A stretch of 64,000 nucleotides of DNA from Actinomycetota bacterium (GCA_009699245.1 WLOQ01000001.1:62001-126000), one strand, 5' to 3'. Positions 1 through 9,104 are shown, counted from the stretch's first letter. Notes: generated from the letters alone by a model not told the origin. Numbers and translations: made by a program.

Positions 1-1
1 C

Positions 2-643
2 GTCTGGCTCCTGCACGTCCTCCAGCGCCGCCTCGGCGCGAACTTCGATGACGTCATCATCTACGCGCTCGCGGGCGCACTGCTCCTCACCGCCGCCGCG
101 GTGCTGGCGCGCGCGCTCTTCATCCCCGAGCATCTGCGCGTCGAGCGCGAGTCGTCGGACCTCCACCTGACCAGCACGCGGGCGGGCACCGTCGCCTTCG
201 GCTTCGTCGTCGGCGTGGTGCTCGGCACGACGTCCGCGGGCAGCGGCGCGCTGATCGCGCTGGGGCTGATCCTCTTCTACAAGCTCAGCCCGCGCCGCGT
301 CGTCGGGACGGACGTCGCCCACGCGGCCATCCTTCTCTGGGTGGCGAGCATCGGGCACATGATCACCGGCAACGTCGACTACGGCCTCGCCGGCAACATC
401 CTCATCGGGTCGATTCCCGGTGTGTGGATCGGCGCGCATCTTGCCACGCGGCTCCCCACCCAGGGGCTGCGCCCGCTGCTCGGCGTCGTGCTCCTCGCCG
501 CCGGCCTCGGGCTGCTGACGAAGGCCGGCGTCGCCATCCCGCCGGTAGCGATCGTCGGCGCACCGGCAGCCGCCGGCCTCGCCGCATTCATCGTCCATCG
601 CCTGCGCCCCGTCCCGGTGATCCAACCGGAGCCCGTGGCATGA
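2..643 (+). CDS. TauE/SafE-family sulfite/anion exporter, 5' truncated by window edge
   Basis: The frame is already open at base 2, so the start lies upstream; 213 residues remain. The visible part has several hydrophobic segments rich in Gly and Ala, including one with the residues VLGTTSAGSGALIAL, and a second repeat-like half ending in a basic tail. This is the layout of TauE/SafE (DUF81) permeases, which move sulfite, sulfonates or related anions across the membrane. The stop overlaps the next start in ATGA, so it is translationally coupled to cysD. That context suggests a role in sulfur assimilation, for example exporting excess sulfite. The family assignment rests on topology and context, so the substrate is inference. 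Confidence 0.75.
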   Translation, partial: VWLLHVLQRRLGANFDDVIIYALAGALLLTAAAVLARALFIPEHLRVERESSDLHLTSTRAGTVAFGFVVGVVLGTTSAGSGALIALGLILFYKLSPRRVVGTDVAHAAILLWVASIGHMITGNVDYGLAGNILIGSIPGVWIGAHLATRLPTQGLRPLLGVVLLAAGLGLLTKAGVAIPPVAIVGAPAAAGLAAFIVHRLRPVPVIQPEPVA

Positions 644-1560
644 GCGGCGCAGCACTGACCCCCCAGCTCTCGTCGCTCGACGCGCTCGAGAGCGAGGCGA
701 TCCACATCATGCGCGAGCTCGCGGCCGAGCGCGAGCGGCCCGTGCTGCTCTTCTCCGGCGGCAAGGACTCGATCGTCCTCCTGCGCCTCGCCGAGAAGGC
801 GTTCCGCCCCGGGCGCTTCCCCTTCCCCGTCATGCACGTCGACACGGGGCACAACTTTCCCGAGGTGACCGCCTACCGCGATCGCCGCGCGGCCGAGCTT
901 GGTGAGCGGCTGATCGTCGCCTCGGTCCAGGACTCGATCGACGCCGGGCGGATCGCCGACGTGCACGGCCCGCGCTCCTCGCGCAACCAGCTCCAGACGG
1001 TGACGCTGCTCGATGCGATCGCCGAGCACCGCTTCGACGCCTGCATCGGCGGCGCACGTCGCGACGAGGAGCGCTCGCGCGCGAAGGAGCGCATCTTCAG
1101 CCTGCGCGACGACTTCGGCGGCTGGGATCCGCGCTCACAGCGCCCGGAGCTGTGGGACCTCTACAACGCGCGTGTGCGTCCCGGCGAGCATCTGCGCGTC
1201 TTCCCGATCTCGAACTGGACGGAGCTCGACGTCTGGCAGTACGTCGAGCGCGAGGGCCTCGAGCTCCCGTCGATCTACTTCGCCCACGAGCGCTCGGTGT
1301 TCGAGCGCGACGGGATGCTCTACGCCGACGACCCGATCATCGAGCGGCTGCCCGGCGAGGAGCCGTTCACGACGAGCGTGCGCTACCGCACCGTCGGCGA
1401 CATGACCTGCACCGGCGCCGTCCGCTCGACGGCTGCCACCATCACCGACGTCGTCGCCGAGATCGCCTCGTCGCGGATCACCGAGCGCGGCGAGACCCGC
1501 GCCGATGACCGCGCGAGCGAGGCCGCGATGGAAGACCGCAAGCGCGAGGGGTACTTCTAA
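640..1560 (+). CDS. cysD: Sulfate adenylyltransferase subunit 2 (CysD)
   Basis: The protein has 306 residues and is full length for CysD. It forms adenosine 5'-phosphosulfate from sulfate and ATP together with the GTPase CysN, in the cytoplasm. The PP-loop motif SGGKDS is at about residues 39-44, followed by the HVDTGHNFPE segment that is typical of the family, and the C-terminus ends in the usual REGYF. The ATG at 640 was chosen because it overlaps the upstream stop (ATGA) and is followed by a typical CysD N-terminus; a longer upstream extension in the same frame lies inside the exporter gene. The stop shares one base with the cysN start. Confidence 0.96.
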   Translation: MSGAALTPQLSSLDALESEAIHIMRELAAERERPVLLFSGGKDSIVLLRLAEKAFRPGRFPFPVMHVDTGHNFPEVTAYRDRRAAELGERLIVASVQDSIDAGRIADVHGPRSSRNQLQTVTLLDAIAEHRFDACIGGARRDEERSRAKERIFSLRDDFGGWDPRSQRPELWDLYNARVRPGEHLRVFPISNWTELDVWQYVEREGLELPSIYFAHERSVFERDGMLYADDPIIERLPGEEPFTTSVRYRTVGDMTCTGAVRSTAATITDVVAEIASSRITERGETRADDRASEAAMEDRKREGYF

Positions 1561-2798
1561 TGTCCGACCTGCTGCGACTGGCGACGTGCGGGTCGGTGGA
1601 TGACGGCAAGTCCACGCTGCTCGGTCGCCTGCTCCACGACACCCGCCAGATCGCCGACGACCAGCTCGAGCATGTCCGCGACGTCTCCGCACGCCGCGGC
1701 GGCGAGCTCGATCTCGCGCTGCTCACCGACGGCCTGCGCGCCGAGCGCGAACAGGGCATCACGATCGATGTCGCCTACCGCTCATTCGTGACCGAGCGCC
1801 GTCGCTTCATCCTCGCCGACTGCCCGGGCCACGAGCAGTACACGCGGAACATGGTCACCGGCGCCTCCACCGCCGACGCCGCCGTCCTGCTCATCGACGC
1901 CCGCTACGGCGTCGTCAGCCAGACTCGGCGCCACCTCGCGATCGCCGCGCTGCTGCGCGTTCCGCACGTCGTCGTCGCGGTCAACAAGATGGACCTCGTC
2001 GCGTGGTCCCAGGAGCGCTTTGACGAGATCGTCGCCGACGTGCGCGTGCTCGCCGACGGCCTCGGCGTCGCCGACGCAGCCTGCATTCCGCTGAGCGCGC
2101 TCGAAGGCGACAATGTCGTCACGAAGTCGGCTGCGGCGCCGTGGTACACCGGCCCTGCACTGGTGCCATACCTCGAGGAGCTTCCACTCGACGGGCTCGA
2201 CGACACGGGTCCGGTGCGCTTCCCCGTCCAGCTGATCATCCGCCCCGACGGCGAGGCCGGCGGCGGCCGTCGCTACGCCGGCCGGATCGAGCGCGGCACG
2301 CTGCGCACCGGCGACGCGGTCGTCGCGCTCCCGTCGGGCCGCGAGGCCGTCGTGGAGGCGATCGAGATCCTCGACGAGCAGCTTGAGGTCGCCGGGCCGT
2401 CGCTGTCGGTCAACGTCGTGCTCGACCGTGAGATCGACATCGCACGTGGCGACCTGCTCGTGCGCCGCGGAGAGGAGCCGAACGTCCGGCGTGAGCTCGA
2501 AGCCACGCTCTGCTGGATGAGTGACAGGCACCTCAAGCCCGGTCAGCGTCTGCTGCTCAAGGCCGGGGCGCGCACGACGCGCGCCGTCGTCGACGAGGTG
2601 CGCGAGCGCCTCGACCTCGAGAGCCTTCAGCCGGTGGCGGCGCCCGATGGCCTCGCGCTCAACGATCTCGGGCGCGTGCGCCTGCGCGTCGCCGACGCCG
2701 TCCCTGCAGACACCTATGCCGAGTGCCGAGCGACCGGCGCGTTCGTCCTGATCGACGATGCGACGAACGACACGGTCGCGGCAGGCATGATCGCCTAG
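1560..2798 (+). CDS. cysN: Sulfate adenylyltransferase subunit 1 GTPase (CysN)
   Basis: The protein has 412 residues and is the GTPase that drives APS formation by CysD. The G1 loop GSVDDGKST is at about residues 11-19, the G3 motif DCPGHEQY at about 87-94 and the G4 motif NKMD at about 142-145. Beta-barrel domains like those of EF-Tu follow. It is shorter than the Escherichia coli protein (475 residues), and there is no fused APS kinase (CysC) domain. The start overlaps the cysD stop by one base (TAATG). The stop codon overlaps the stop of the convergent purE gene in the palindrome CTAG. Confidence 0.95.
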   Translation: MSDLLRLATCGSVDDGKSTLLGRLLHDTRQIADDQLEHVRDVSARRGGELDLALLTDGLRAEREQGITIDVAYRSFVTERRRFILADCPGHEQYTRNMVTGASTADAAVLLIDARYGVVSQTRRHLAIAALLRVPHVVVAVNKMDLVAWSQERFDEIVADVRVLADGLGVADAACIPLSALEGDNVVTKSAAAPWYTGPALVPYLEELPLDGLDDTGPVRFPVQLIIRPDGEAGGGRRYAGRIERGTLRTGDAVVALPSGREAVVEAIEILDEQLEVAGPSLSVNVVLDREIDIARGDLLVRRGEEPNVRRELEATLCWMSDRHLKPGQRLLLKAGARTTRAVVDEVRERLDLESLQPVAAPDGLALNDLGRVRLRVADAVPADTYAECRATGAFVLIDDATNDTVAAGMIA

Positions 2799-3289
2799 CT
2801 GCTCCCGGCGACCCGCAAATCGGCGGCGATCGCGCGATCGGCGGAGCGGCAGCGGTCGGCCGTCACCGCGGCGCGGATGCGCTCGTCAGCCACGCCGAGG
2901 ATGCGGGCGGCGAGGATCCCGGCATTGCGCCCTCCGGCGATCGCGACCGTCGCGACGGGAATGCCGGCGGGCATCTGGGCGATCGAGAGCAGCGAATCGA
3001 TCCCGTCCAGCTGCCGCAGCGGGACCGGGACGCCGATCACTGGAAGCGACGTACAGGCCGCGAGCATCCCCGGCAGATGCGCGGCACCGCCTGCCCCGGC
3101 GATGATGCTGCGCAGGCCGCGCTCCTCGGCGTGGAGTCCGTACTCGAGCATCCGTTCCGGGGTCCGATGCGCTGACACGACGCGCAGCTCGTGCGCGATG
3201 CCGAACTCCACCAGCGCCTCGGCTGCCGGGCGCATCACCGGCAGGTCCGAGTCACTGCCCATCACGATGCCGACCAACGGAGTACTCAT
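2795..3289 (-). CDS. purE: N5-carboxyaminoimidazole ribonucleotide mutase (PurE)
   Basis: The protein has 164 residues and is a class I PurE. It moves the carboxylate of N5-CAIR to give CAIR in de novo purine synthesis. The N-terminal [14 protein letters not shown], the SAHRTPERM segment and the later [11 protein letters not shown] form the ribonucleotide-binding site typical of PurE. Its ATG overlaps the purK stop (ATGA), so the pair is a coupled operon with purK first. The 3' end overlaps the convergent cysN gene by four bases (CTAG). Confidence 0.95.
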   Translation of the reverse strand: MSTPLVGIVMGSDSDLPVMRPAAEALVEFGIAHELRVVSAHRTPERMLEYGLHAEERGLRSIIAGAGGAAHLPGMLAACTSLPVIGVPVPLRQLDGIDSLLSIAQMPAGIPVATVAIAGGRNAGILAARILGVADERIRAAVTADRCRSADRAIAADLRVAGSS

Positions 3290-4401
3290 CTGCGACCTCC
3301 TTCGAGTATCGACGCGGCCTCGCGGGCGCGAGCCGCGACCTCATCCATGTCCTGTCCACACGCCGTCACGTGGCCGAGCTTGCGCCCTGCGGCCGGGTCC
3401 TTGCCGTAGAGATGGACGTGTACGCCGGGAACGCCGAGCGCCCGCGCGAGGTGGTCGTCGGGCTCGCCGCCGTCCGGCGGCCCGACGACGTTGACGGTGA
3501 CCACCGCGGGCGCCAGGAGATCGGTGAGGCCGAGCGGCCAGCCGAGGACGGCCCGCAGGTGCTGCTCGAACTGCGAGGTGCAGGTGCCCTCGATCGTGAA
3601 GTGGCCGGAATTGTGCGGCCGCAGCGCGACCTCGTTGACGAGGAGTCGCCCGTCGACGACGAAGAGCTCGAGCGCCATCAGCCCCACGACGCCGGCGTCG
3701 CGAGCGATCTCCAGGGCGAACGCACCGGCCTGAGCGGCGAGGTCCGGGGCGATGGCGGCGGGCACGCGGATCTCGCGGCACATGGCATCCCGCTGGACGG
3801 TCTCGGCGACGGGATAGACGACCTCGTCGCCGGCCGCCGTGCGCGCGACCAGGACCGCCAGCTCGCATTCGAGCGCCAGCAGCGGCTCGAGGAGAACCCC
3901 ATCGCCGAGGAGCTCCGGGGCGGCGGCGGCGTCCTTGACGATCGCGACCCCCCGGCCGTCGTAGCCTCCCCGCGGCGCCTTCGCGACGAGCGGCCAGCCG
4001 TGCTGCGCCGCGAACGCCTCGGTCTCCTCGCGCGAGTGCACGAGCGCGAATGGCGGCACCGGAAGCCCCAGCTCGGCGAGGACGCGGCGCTGGTGGGCCT
4101 TGTCCTGGGCGAGCAGCTTGGCGGCTGCCGGCGGCGCGAGCCGCACGTCCTCCCCCTCGAGCGCCTGGAGCAGCTCGGGCGGGATGCGCTCGTGGTCGAA
4201 CGTGACGACGTCGGCGCCGTCCGCGAGGCGCCGGAGATCGCCGAGGTCCTCGGGCGAGCCGATCAGGTGCGTCGCCCCGGCGAGCACCGCCGGATCGTCC
4301 GGCGCGGCCGCAAGGACGCGCAGCTCGACCCCGAGATCGATCGCCGCGCGGTGCGTCATGCGCGCGAGCTGCCCGGCTCCCACCATCGCGACCGTCGGCA
4401 T
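3286..4401 (-). CDS. purK: N5-carboxyaminoimidazole ribonucleotide synthase (PurK)
   Basis: The protein has 371 residues and is an ATP-grasp enzyme. It makes N5-CAIR from AIR, bicarbonate and ATP, which is the step before PurE. The N-terminal [12 protein letters not shown] is the Rossmann-like preATP-grasp motif. An ATP-grasp core follows with the segments [14 protein letters not shown] and [14 protein letters not shown] and the metal/phosphate segment [14 protein letters not shown]. Its stop overlaps the purE start. Its start lies one base from the stop of the upstream SbtA-like permease gene, so all three may be on one transcript. Bicarbonate uptake beside a bicarbonate-using enzyme is noteworthy. 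Confidence 0.95.
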   Translation of the reverse strand: MPTVAMVGAGQLARMTHRAAIDLGVELRVLAAAPDDPAVLAGATHLIGSPEDLGDLRRLADGADVVTFDHERIPPELLQALEGEDVRLAPPAAAKLLAQDKAHQRRVLAELGLPVPPFALVHSREETEAFAAQHGWPLVAKAPRGGYDGRGVAIVKDAAAAPELLGDGVLLEPLLALECELAVLVARTAAGDEVVYPVAETVQRDAMCREIRVPAAIAPDLAAQAGAFALEIARDAGVVGLMALELFVVDGRLLVNEVALRPHNSGHFTIEGTCTSQFEQHLRAVLGWPLGLTDLLAPAVVTVNVVGPPDGGEPDDHLARALGVPGVHVHLYGKDPAAGRKLGHVTACGQDMDEVAARAREAASILEGGRR

Positions 4402-4402
4402 C

Positions 4403-5365
4403 TCAGCCCCCCGTCAGGAGGCGCGCGAACGCCAGGTAGAGGGGGATGCCCGCGATCAGGTTGAGCGGGAAGGTCACCGCGAGGACGAGCGGCATCGAGA
4501 GCCCCGGGTCCGCCTCGGGGAGCGCGATCCGCATCGCCGCCGGCGCGGCGATGTACGAGGCGCTCGCGGCCAGCGTCGCGAGCAATGCGACGTCGCCGGC
4601 ATCCATCCCGATCGCCCAGCCGAGCAGCGCGCCGACCGTTCCGCCGACCAGGGGCATGTAGAGCGCGAACGCCACCAGGCGCCAGCCCGCGAGACGCAGC
4701 GCGCCGATCCGGCCGAAGGCGAGCAGCCCCATGTCCAGCAGGTAGAGGGCGAGAACGCCCGCGAACGGCGCGATGAAGAAGCCGTCGAGATCGTTGCGGC
4801 CTTCGGTCCCCAGGACGACGCCGATCACCGTCGCGCCGATCAGGACGAGAACGCTGCCGCTCGTGACGGCCTCGCGGACCTGGGCGCCGAGCGCGCCGCC
4901 GGGCGCGCCGGACCGGCGCGCGAGCAGCACGCCGACAGCGATCGCGGGCGCCTCCATCAGCGCGAGCACCGCCGGCATGTAGCCCGAGGTCGGTTCGCCG
5001 ACCGCCTCGAGCAGCGTGAGCGCCGCACCGAAGGTCACGAGACTCACGGAGCCGTAGTGCGCCGCGATCGCCCCGGCATTCGTGCGGTCCACCGGCGTGA
5101 AGCGGCAGAGCAGCGCGAAGGCGATTACCGGCAGGGTCATCCCGAGCACGAGGCCTGCTGCGAGGCCCAGCAGGGCCTCACCGTCGATCCCGGCCTCGCG
5201 GAGCTGCACGCCGCCCTTGAAGCCGATCGCGGCCATGAGGTAGATGCCGAGCGCCTGGGCCACCGGCCTGGGGAGCGCGACATCGGAACGCACCCACGCC
5301 GCGAATGCGCCGAGCGCGAAGAAGAGGACTGCGGGCGAGATGAGGTTGTCGAGTGCGGCGCTCAT
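4403..5365 (-). CDS. SbtA-like sodium-dependent bicarbonate permease family protein
   Basis: The protein has 320 residues and about ten hydrophobic segments. The N-terminus (NLISPAVLFFALGAFAAWV, then RSDVALP) and the inner stretch GIYLMAAIGFKGGVQL match the SbtA (DUF897) family, whose cyanobacterial members import bicarbonate with sodium. The ATG at 5365 was preferred over an upstream ATG at 5461, because the 32 extra residues are hydrophilic and unlike the family. The stop lies two bases before purK. It is divergent from glnK-amtB across a 178-base gap. In cyanobacteria SbtA is controlled by the PII-like SbtB; here a true PII is the neighbour. The substrate in this organism is inference. Confidence 0.85.
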   Translation of the reverse strand: MSAALDNLISPAVLFFALGAFAAWVRSDVALPRPVAQALGIYLMAAIGFKGGVQLREAGIDGEALLGLAAGLVLGMTLPVIAFALLCRFTPVDRTNAGAIAAHYGSVSLVTFGAALTLLEAVGEPTSGYMPAVLALMEAPAIAVGVLLARRSGAPGGALGAQVREAVTSGSVLVLIGATVIGVVLGTEGRNDLDGFFIAPFAGVLALYLLDMGLLAFGRIGALRLAGWRLVAFALYMPLVGGTVGALLGWAIGMDAGDVALLATLAASASYIAAPAAMRIALPEADPGLSMPLVLAVTFPLNLIAGIPLYLAFARLLTGG

Positions 5366-5383
5366 GGCCGACGTCATACGCAT

Positions 5384-5412
5384 TTCATATCGCGTATTGC
5401 GAACACGGTAAA
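5384..5412 (-). promoter_or_regulatory. Candidate sigma70-type promoter for the SbtA-like gene
   Basis: On the minus strand a TTTACC box (5412-5407) is followed after exactly 17 bases by TATGAA (5389-5384). Each matches the -35/-10 consensus at four of six positions, and the area is AT-richer than its surroundings. The -10 box ends 18 bases before the ATG at 5365, which implies a short leader. An inverted repeat overlaps the -35 box. Confidence 0.4.
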
Positions 5413-5416
5413 CCGT
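5405..5416. promoter_or_regulatory. Inverted repeat ACGGT-AA-ACCGT, candidate operator
   Basis: This is a perfect 5-base inverted repeat with a 2-base spacer. It lies in the 178-base divergent gap between the SbtA-like gene and glnK and overlaps the proposed -35 box of the former. It does not match the spacing expected of a GlnR box, so the binding protein is unknown. A chance occurrence is possible. Confidence 0.3.
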
Positions 5417-5543
5417 AGCCGCTTTTATCGGTCTGACGGATGGACAAACACCGGCGCGCAACGTTGGACACGGGGCGAACGACCGGAACGCCGACGCCCG
5501 TCACGCTGTCGTTCATGACTACGCCCAGGGAGGGCACCCAGCG

Positions 5544-5897
5544 ATGAAGCTCGTGATCGGCATCTTCCGGCCGGAGAAGACCAACGACGTCCTCGAGGCG
5601 CTCTACCACGCCGATGTGCGCGGGTTCTCGATGAGCCGCGTCCAGGGCCACGGCGGCGAGCTCGAGCGGGTCGAGACCTACCGCGGGACGACGGTCCGGA
5701 TGGACCTCTCCGAGAAGGTCCGACTCGAGGTCGCCGTCTCCGACGAGTTCGTCGAGCCGACGGTCTCAGCGCTCCGCGAGGGCGCGCGCACCGGTCAGGT
5801 GGGCGACGGGAAGATCATGGTGCTCCCCCTCGACCAGGTGATGCGCATCCGCACCGGTGAGCACGACCGCGGCGCCGTGACGCCGGTGAGCAACTGA
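5544..5897 (+). CDS. glnK: PII nitrogen regulatory protein (GlnK/GlnB family) with altered T-loop
   Basis: The protein has 117 residues and aligns without gaps to E. coli GlnB through the T-loop. The B-loop TGQVGDGKI and the C-loop RIRTGE are intact, so ATP/ADP binding is expected. In the T-loop, Tyr46-Arg-Gly48 and Lys58 are kept, but Tyr51, the site of uridylylation or adenylylation, is Val, and Gln39, a Mg/2-oxoglutarate ligand, is Glu. The start has a good ribosome binding site (AGGGAGGG, 5527-5534). The stop overlaps the amtB start (TGATG), the classic glnK-amtB pair in which PII plugs the channel. Signalling by modification at residue 51 is not possible in this copy. Confidence 0.93.
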   Translation: MKLVIGIFRPEKTNDVLEALYHADVRGFSMSRVQGHGGELERVETYRGTTVRMDLSEKVRLEVAVSDEFVEPTVSALREGARTGQVGDGKIMVLPLDQVMRIRTGEHDRGAVTPVSN

Positions 5898-7162
5898 TGA
5901 CCGCCGGCATCGACACGGGCGACACCGCCTGGGTGATGATGGCGACGGCGCTCGTCCTCCTCATGACGCCGGCCCTGGGCCTCTTCTACGCGGGGCTCGT
6001 GCGCTCGAAGAACACGCTCAACACCTTCATGATGTGCCTCGGGGCGATCGCCGTGGCGATGGTCACGTGGGCGCTCGTCGGGTACTCGTTCGCCTTCGAC
6101 GCCGGGAACGGCATCATCGGCGGCTTCGGACACGCGCTGCTGAGCGGGGTCACGCTCGAACCGCGCGCGGGACAGACGATCCCCCACCTGCTCTTCTTCG
6201 CCTTCCAGGCGACGTTCTGCATCATCACCACGGCACTCGTGTGCGGAGCGGTGGTCGAACGCATGCGGTTCGGCGCGTTCCTGATCTTCGCGGCGCTCTG
6301 GTCCGTCCTCGTCTACGCGGTGCTCGCGCACTGGGTCTTCGGCGGTGGCTGGCTTCAGGCCGGCGGCGCGCTGGACTTCGCGGGCGGCGTCCCGGTCGAG
6401 ATCGCCTCCGGCTTCTCGGCACTCGCCGCGGCGATCGTGGTCGGCCCGCGGCGCGACTGGGGCCGTCAGGCGTTCCTCCCGCACAACGCGATGTTCGTCC
6501 TGCTCGGCGCGGGTCTCCTGTGGTTCGGTTGGTTCGGCTTCAACGGCGGCAGCGCGCTCGCAGCCAACCGGACGGGCGTGCTCGCGTTCGTCAACACGCT
6601 GCTCTGCCCCGCCTGCACCCTTGCGGTGTGGTTCGTGCTCGACCTCCTGCGCACGAAGCGCATCACGGCGATCGGAGCAGCGACGGCGGTCATCGTCGGG
6701 TGCGTCGCGATCACGCCTGCCGCCGGGTACCTCAGCCCCGGCTGGGCGATGGCGCTCGGCGTGGTGGCGGCGCTGCCGAGTTACGCGGTCATCGTCCTGC
6801 GACCGCGCTGGCGCGTGGATGAGACGCTCGACGTCCTCGCCGCCCACGGCACCGCGGGCCTCGTCGGGCTCCTGTTCATCGGTCTCGTCGCGCAGATCGG
6901 CTGGAACGGCGTCTCCGACGGCCTGCTGTACGGGAACGCCGACCAGTTGCTCTGGCAGGCGCTCGCCGTGGCCGGAGCGGTCGCCTACGCGTTCGTCGTG
7001 ACGTTCGCCCTACTGAAGGCGCTCGGTGCGCTCATGCCGCTGCGGGTCAGCCCGAGCGACGAGGCGATCGGCCTCGACGTCATCAGCCACGGCGAGGAGG
7101 CCTACGCGACCGGCGAGGGCGCGCTGCTCGTGCTGCAGTCCGAGTCGGCCTCGGCTGCCTGA
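5897..7162 (+). CDS. amtB: Ammonium transporter (Amt/Mep family) with Glu at the first twin-His site
   Basis: The protein has 421 residues and 11 predicted membrane segments. It conducts ammonium/ammonia across the inner membrane and is probably gated by the PII protein encoded just upstream. The Phe gate residues align (QATFC at about 104-108 and GWFGF at about 211-215), and the second pore His is present in AAHGTAG (about 317). The position of the first pore His (E. coli His168, in GGTVVHI) reads GGVPVEI here, so it is Glu168, as in the fungal Mep1/Mep3 transporters. The C-terminal cytosolic tail keeps the GLDVISHGEEAY motif used in gating and PII contact. Confidence 0.95.
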   Translation: MTAGIDTGDTAWVMMATALVLLMTPALGLFYAGLVRSKNTLNTFMMCLGAIAVAMVTWALVGYSFAFDAGNGIIGGFGHALLSGVTLEPRAGQTIPHLLFFAFQATFCIITTALVCGAVVERMRFGAFLIFAALWSVLVYAVLAHWVFGGGWLQAGGALDFAGGVPVEIASGFSALAAAIVVGPRRDWGRQAFLPHNAMFVLLGAGLLWFGWFGFNGGSALAANRTGVLAFVNTLLCPACTLAVWFVLDLLRTKRITAIGAATAVIVGCVAITPAAGYLSPGWAMALGVVAALPSYAVIVLRPRWRVDETLDVLAAHGTAGLVGLLFIGLVAQIGWNGVSDGLLYGNADQLLWQALAVAGAVAYAFVVTFALLKALGALMPLRVSPSDEAIGLDVISHGEEAYATGEGALLVLQSESASAA

Positions 7163-7164
7163 GC

Positions 7165-7179
7165 GACGCGCGCCGCGTC
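7165..7179. terminator. Candidate bidirectional hairpin between convergent genes
   Basis: GACGCG-CGC-CGCGTC forms a perfect 6-base stem with a 3-base loop. It sits between the amtB stop and the convergent stop at 7178. There is no T-tract, so intrinsic termination is uncertain. Confidence 0.3.
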
Positions 7180-9104
7180 AGGCGGCGCCGAGCTGGAGCT
7201 TCTTGATCGGCTGCGGCGCGGCACCCGATTCGAACTCGATCTCCCGCACGAACGATCCCGCGACGAGCAGCGGAAGGCATGCGTCGCCCTCGGCCTCCGA
7301 GCCGTTCGCCACGACGCACTCGAGTTCGGTCGAGCCGTCGACGAGACCGCTCACCTCGGTGCCGTCTCCCTGGCGGAAGACGAGCACGCCGCCGACGTAG
7401 GAGACGATCGCGCCCGCGGCCTCGCTCCCGTCCTTGACCCCGTCGTCGTCCGAGTCGTCATCGCCGGGGTTCGTTCCCGAGTAATCCTCGACCTCATTGG
7501 AAACCCCGTCGCCGTCGGCGTCCTCGGCGGCGTCGTTCGTCCCGTCATCGTCGCTGTCGGTGTCGCGCGGGTTCGTGCCCGCGCGGATCTCGCCGGCGTT
7601 CGAGAGGCCGTCGTCGTCGGCGTCCTCTGCCGCATCGTCGGTGCCGTCGTCGTGAACGCGATCGACGGCGTCGCGGTGTTCGTGAGGCCGCCGCTGAAGG
7701 TCGTGGTGATCGTCGTGTCCGGCACCGTCAGGTCCACGGTGAAGGTCGTGGACGCCGGCGTCGCGTCGGTGTTGCCCGCGGTGTCGGTCGCCCGGACCGA
7801 GATCGTGTGCGCGCCCTCGCTCAGCGAGGTGAACGTGGTCGGCGTCGTGCACGCCGCGTAGCTCCCGCTGTCGAGCTTGCACTCGAACGTCGAGCCGCTC
7901 TGGGTCGACGTGAAGCTCACCGTCGCGCTGGTGTCCTTCGTCGGGTTCGGGGTGGTGAGCGTGACCGACGTGTCCGGCGCGACGGTGTCGACGGTGAAGG
8001 TCGTCGTCGCCGCAGTCGCGTCGGTGTTGCCCGCCGGATCGATCGCGCGGACGCTGATCGTGTGCGAGCCATCGGCGAGCCCGGAGTACGTCTTCGAGCT
8101 CGTGCAGGTGGAGTACCCGCCCGCGTCGAGCTGGCACTGGAAGGTCGACCCGGCCTCCGTGGCCGAGAACGTGACCGTGGCAGAGGTGTTCTTCGTCGCG
8201 GTCGCCGGGGCGGAGTCGATCGAGGTGTCCGGCGCGGTCAGATCGACGGTGAAGGTGATCGACGCGGGCGTCGCGTCCGTGTTGCCCGCCGCATCGGTCG
8301 CCTTGACGTAGAACGTGTGCTCACCCTCGGTCAGCGTCGCGAGCGTCCGCGGGCTCGTGCACGACGCGTACGCGCCGGCGTCGACGGCGCACTGGAATGT
8401 CGCGCCGGTCGGCTCGCTCGACGAGAAGGCGATCGAGGGCGTCGCGGTGTTCGTCACGCCGCCGGAGAACGTCGTGCTGATGGTCGTGTCGGGCGCCGTC
8501 AGGTCGACGGTGACGGGGACGGTGGCGGGCGTCGCGTCGGTGTTGCCCGCGGTGTCGGTCGCTCGGAGGAGGCGAACGCGATCGACGGGGTGGCGGTGTT
8601 CGTCACATCGTTCGTGAACGCCGTCGAGATCGTCGTGTTCGGCGCGACGGTGTCGACGGTCCACGTGTAGGTCGCGGCGGTCGACGTCTTGGCGGAGTTG
8701 TCGGTGACCGTGACGGAGAACGTGTGCGAGCCGTTGGTCAGGCCCGTGTAGGACCTGGTGCCGCTGGCTCCGCTGCCGCACGCCGCCGCGGTGCCGCCGT
8801 CCAGGGTGCAGGAGTAGGAGGAGTAGACGCCTGAACCACCGGAGCCCGCGTAGCTGAACGACGCACTCGAACTGTTCGAGTAGTTGACCCCGCCGACGGT
8901 CGTGACCGTCGGTGTCGCGGTGATGGAGATGCTCGGAGGACCGGCCGCCAACGCGAGCGCCACCCCGATCGCGGCAAGGCAGAGCGCGACCGCGCCGAGG
9001 GCGGCGGCGCTTCGCCGCGTGACACGGCGGGACGATCGGAATCTCTGCTTCCAGTTGGCCACTGCGGAGGTGCGACCGGCACCGGACGCCCTCCTGGCGC
9101 CCAC
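7178..9104 (-). pseudogene. Secreted Ig-like repeat / TSP3 calcium-repeat surface protein, broken by two frame changes
   Basis: The N-terminal part (frame starting at 9104) has a basic region, a hydrophobic signal or anchor segment (LGAVALCLAAIGVALALAAG) and an Ig-like domain. Three further Ig-like units (NTDATPA, PDTTI and SIAF motifs) continue in a second frame, and two TSP3-like acidic repeats (DTDSDDDGTNDAAED type) plus a short C-terminal domain continue in a third. The frame breaks lie near 8565 and 7655, each just after the same SIAF motif. One unit is 149 bases long against 255, 255 and 261 for the others. Either repeat-mediated deletion or collapsed assembly would explain this. A probable role is a cell-surface adhesin or structural protein; this is inference. 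Confidence 0.75.
7732..8652 (-). repeat. Tandem Ig-like domain repeats within the surface-protein gene
   Basis: Landmarks for the conserved linker (GTCGACGGT or close variants on the plus strand) fall at 7732, 7987, 8242, 8503 and 8652. This gives units of 255, 255, 261 and 149 bases. The first three are whole codon multiples; the last is not and is short by about 106-112 bases. Confidence 0.85.

Noticed and set aside
5384-5416. GlnR box upstream of glnK
   Set aside because: Half-sites of the GnAAC type are present, but their spacing does not fit the known GlnR pattern.
5366-5461. 32-residue N-terminal extension of the SbtA-like protein
   Set aside because: It is hydrophilic, unlike the family, and contains the likely promoter elements.
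7732-8652. Regularly spaced repeats as a CRISPR-like array
   Set aside because: The units are about 255 bases, imperfect and coding for Ig-like domains; there are no short identical repeats with unique spacers.
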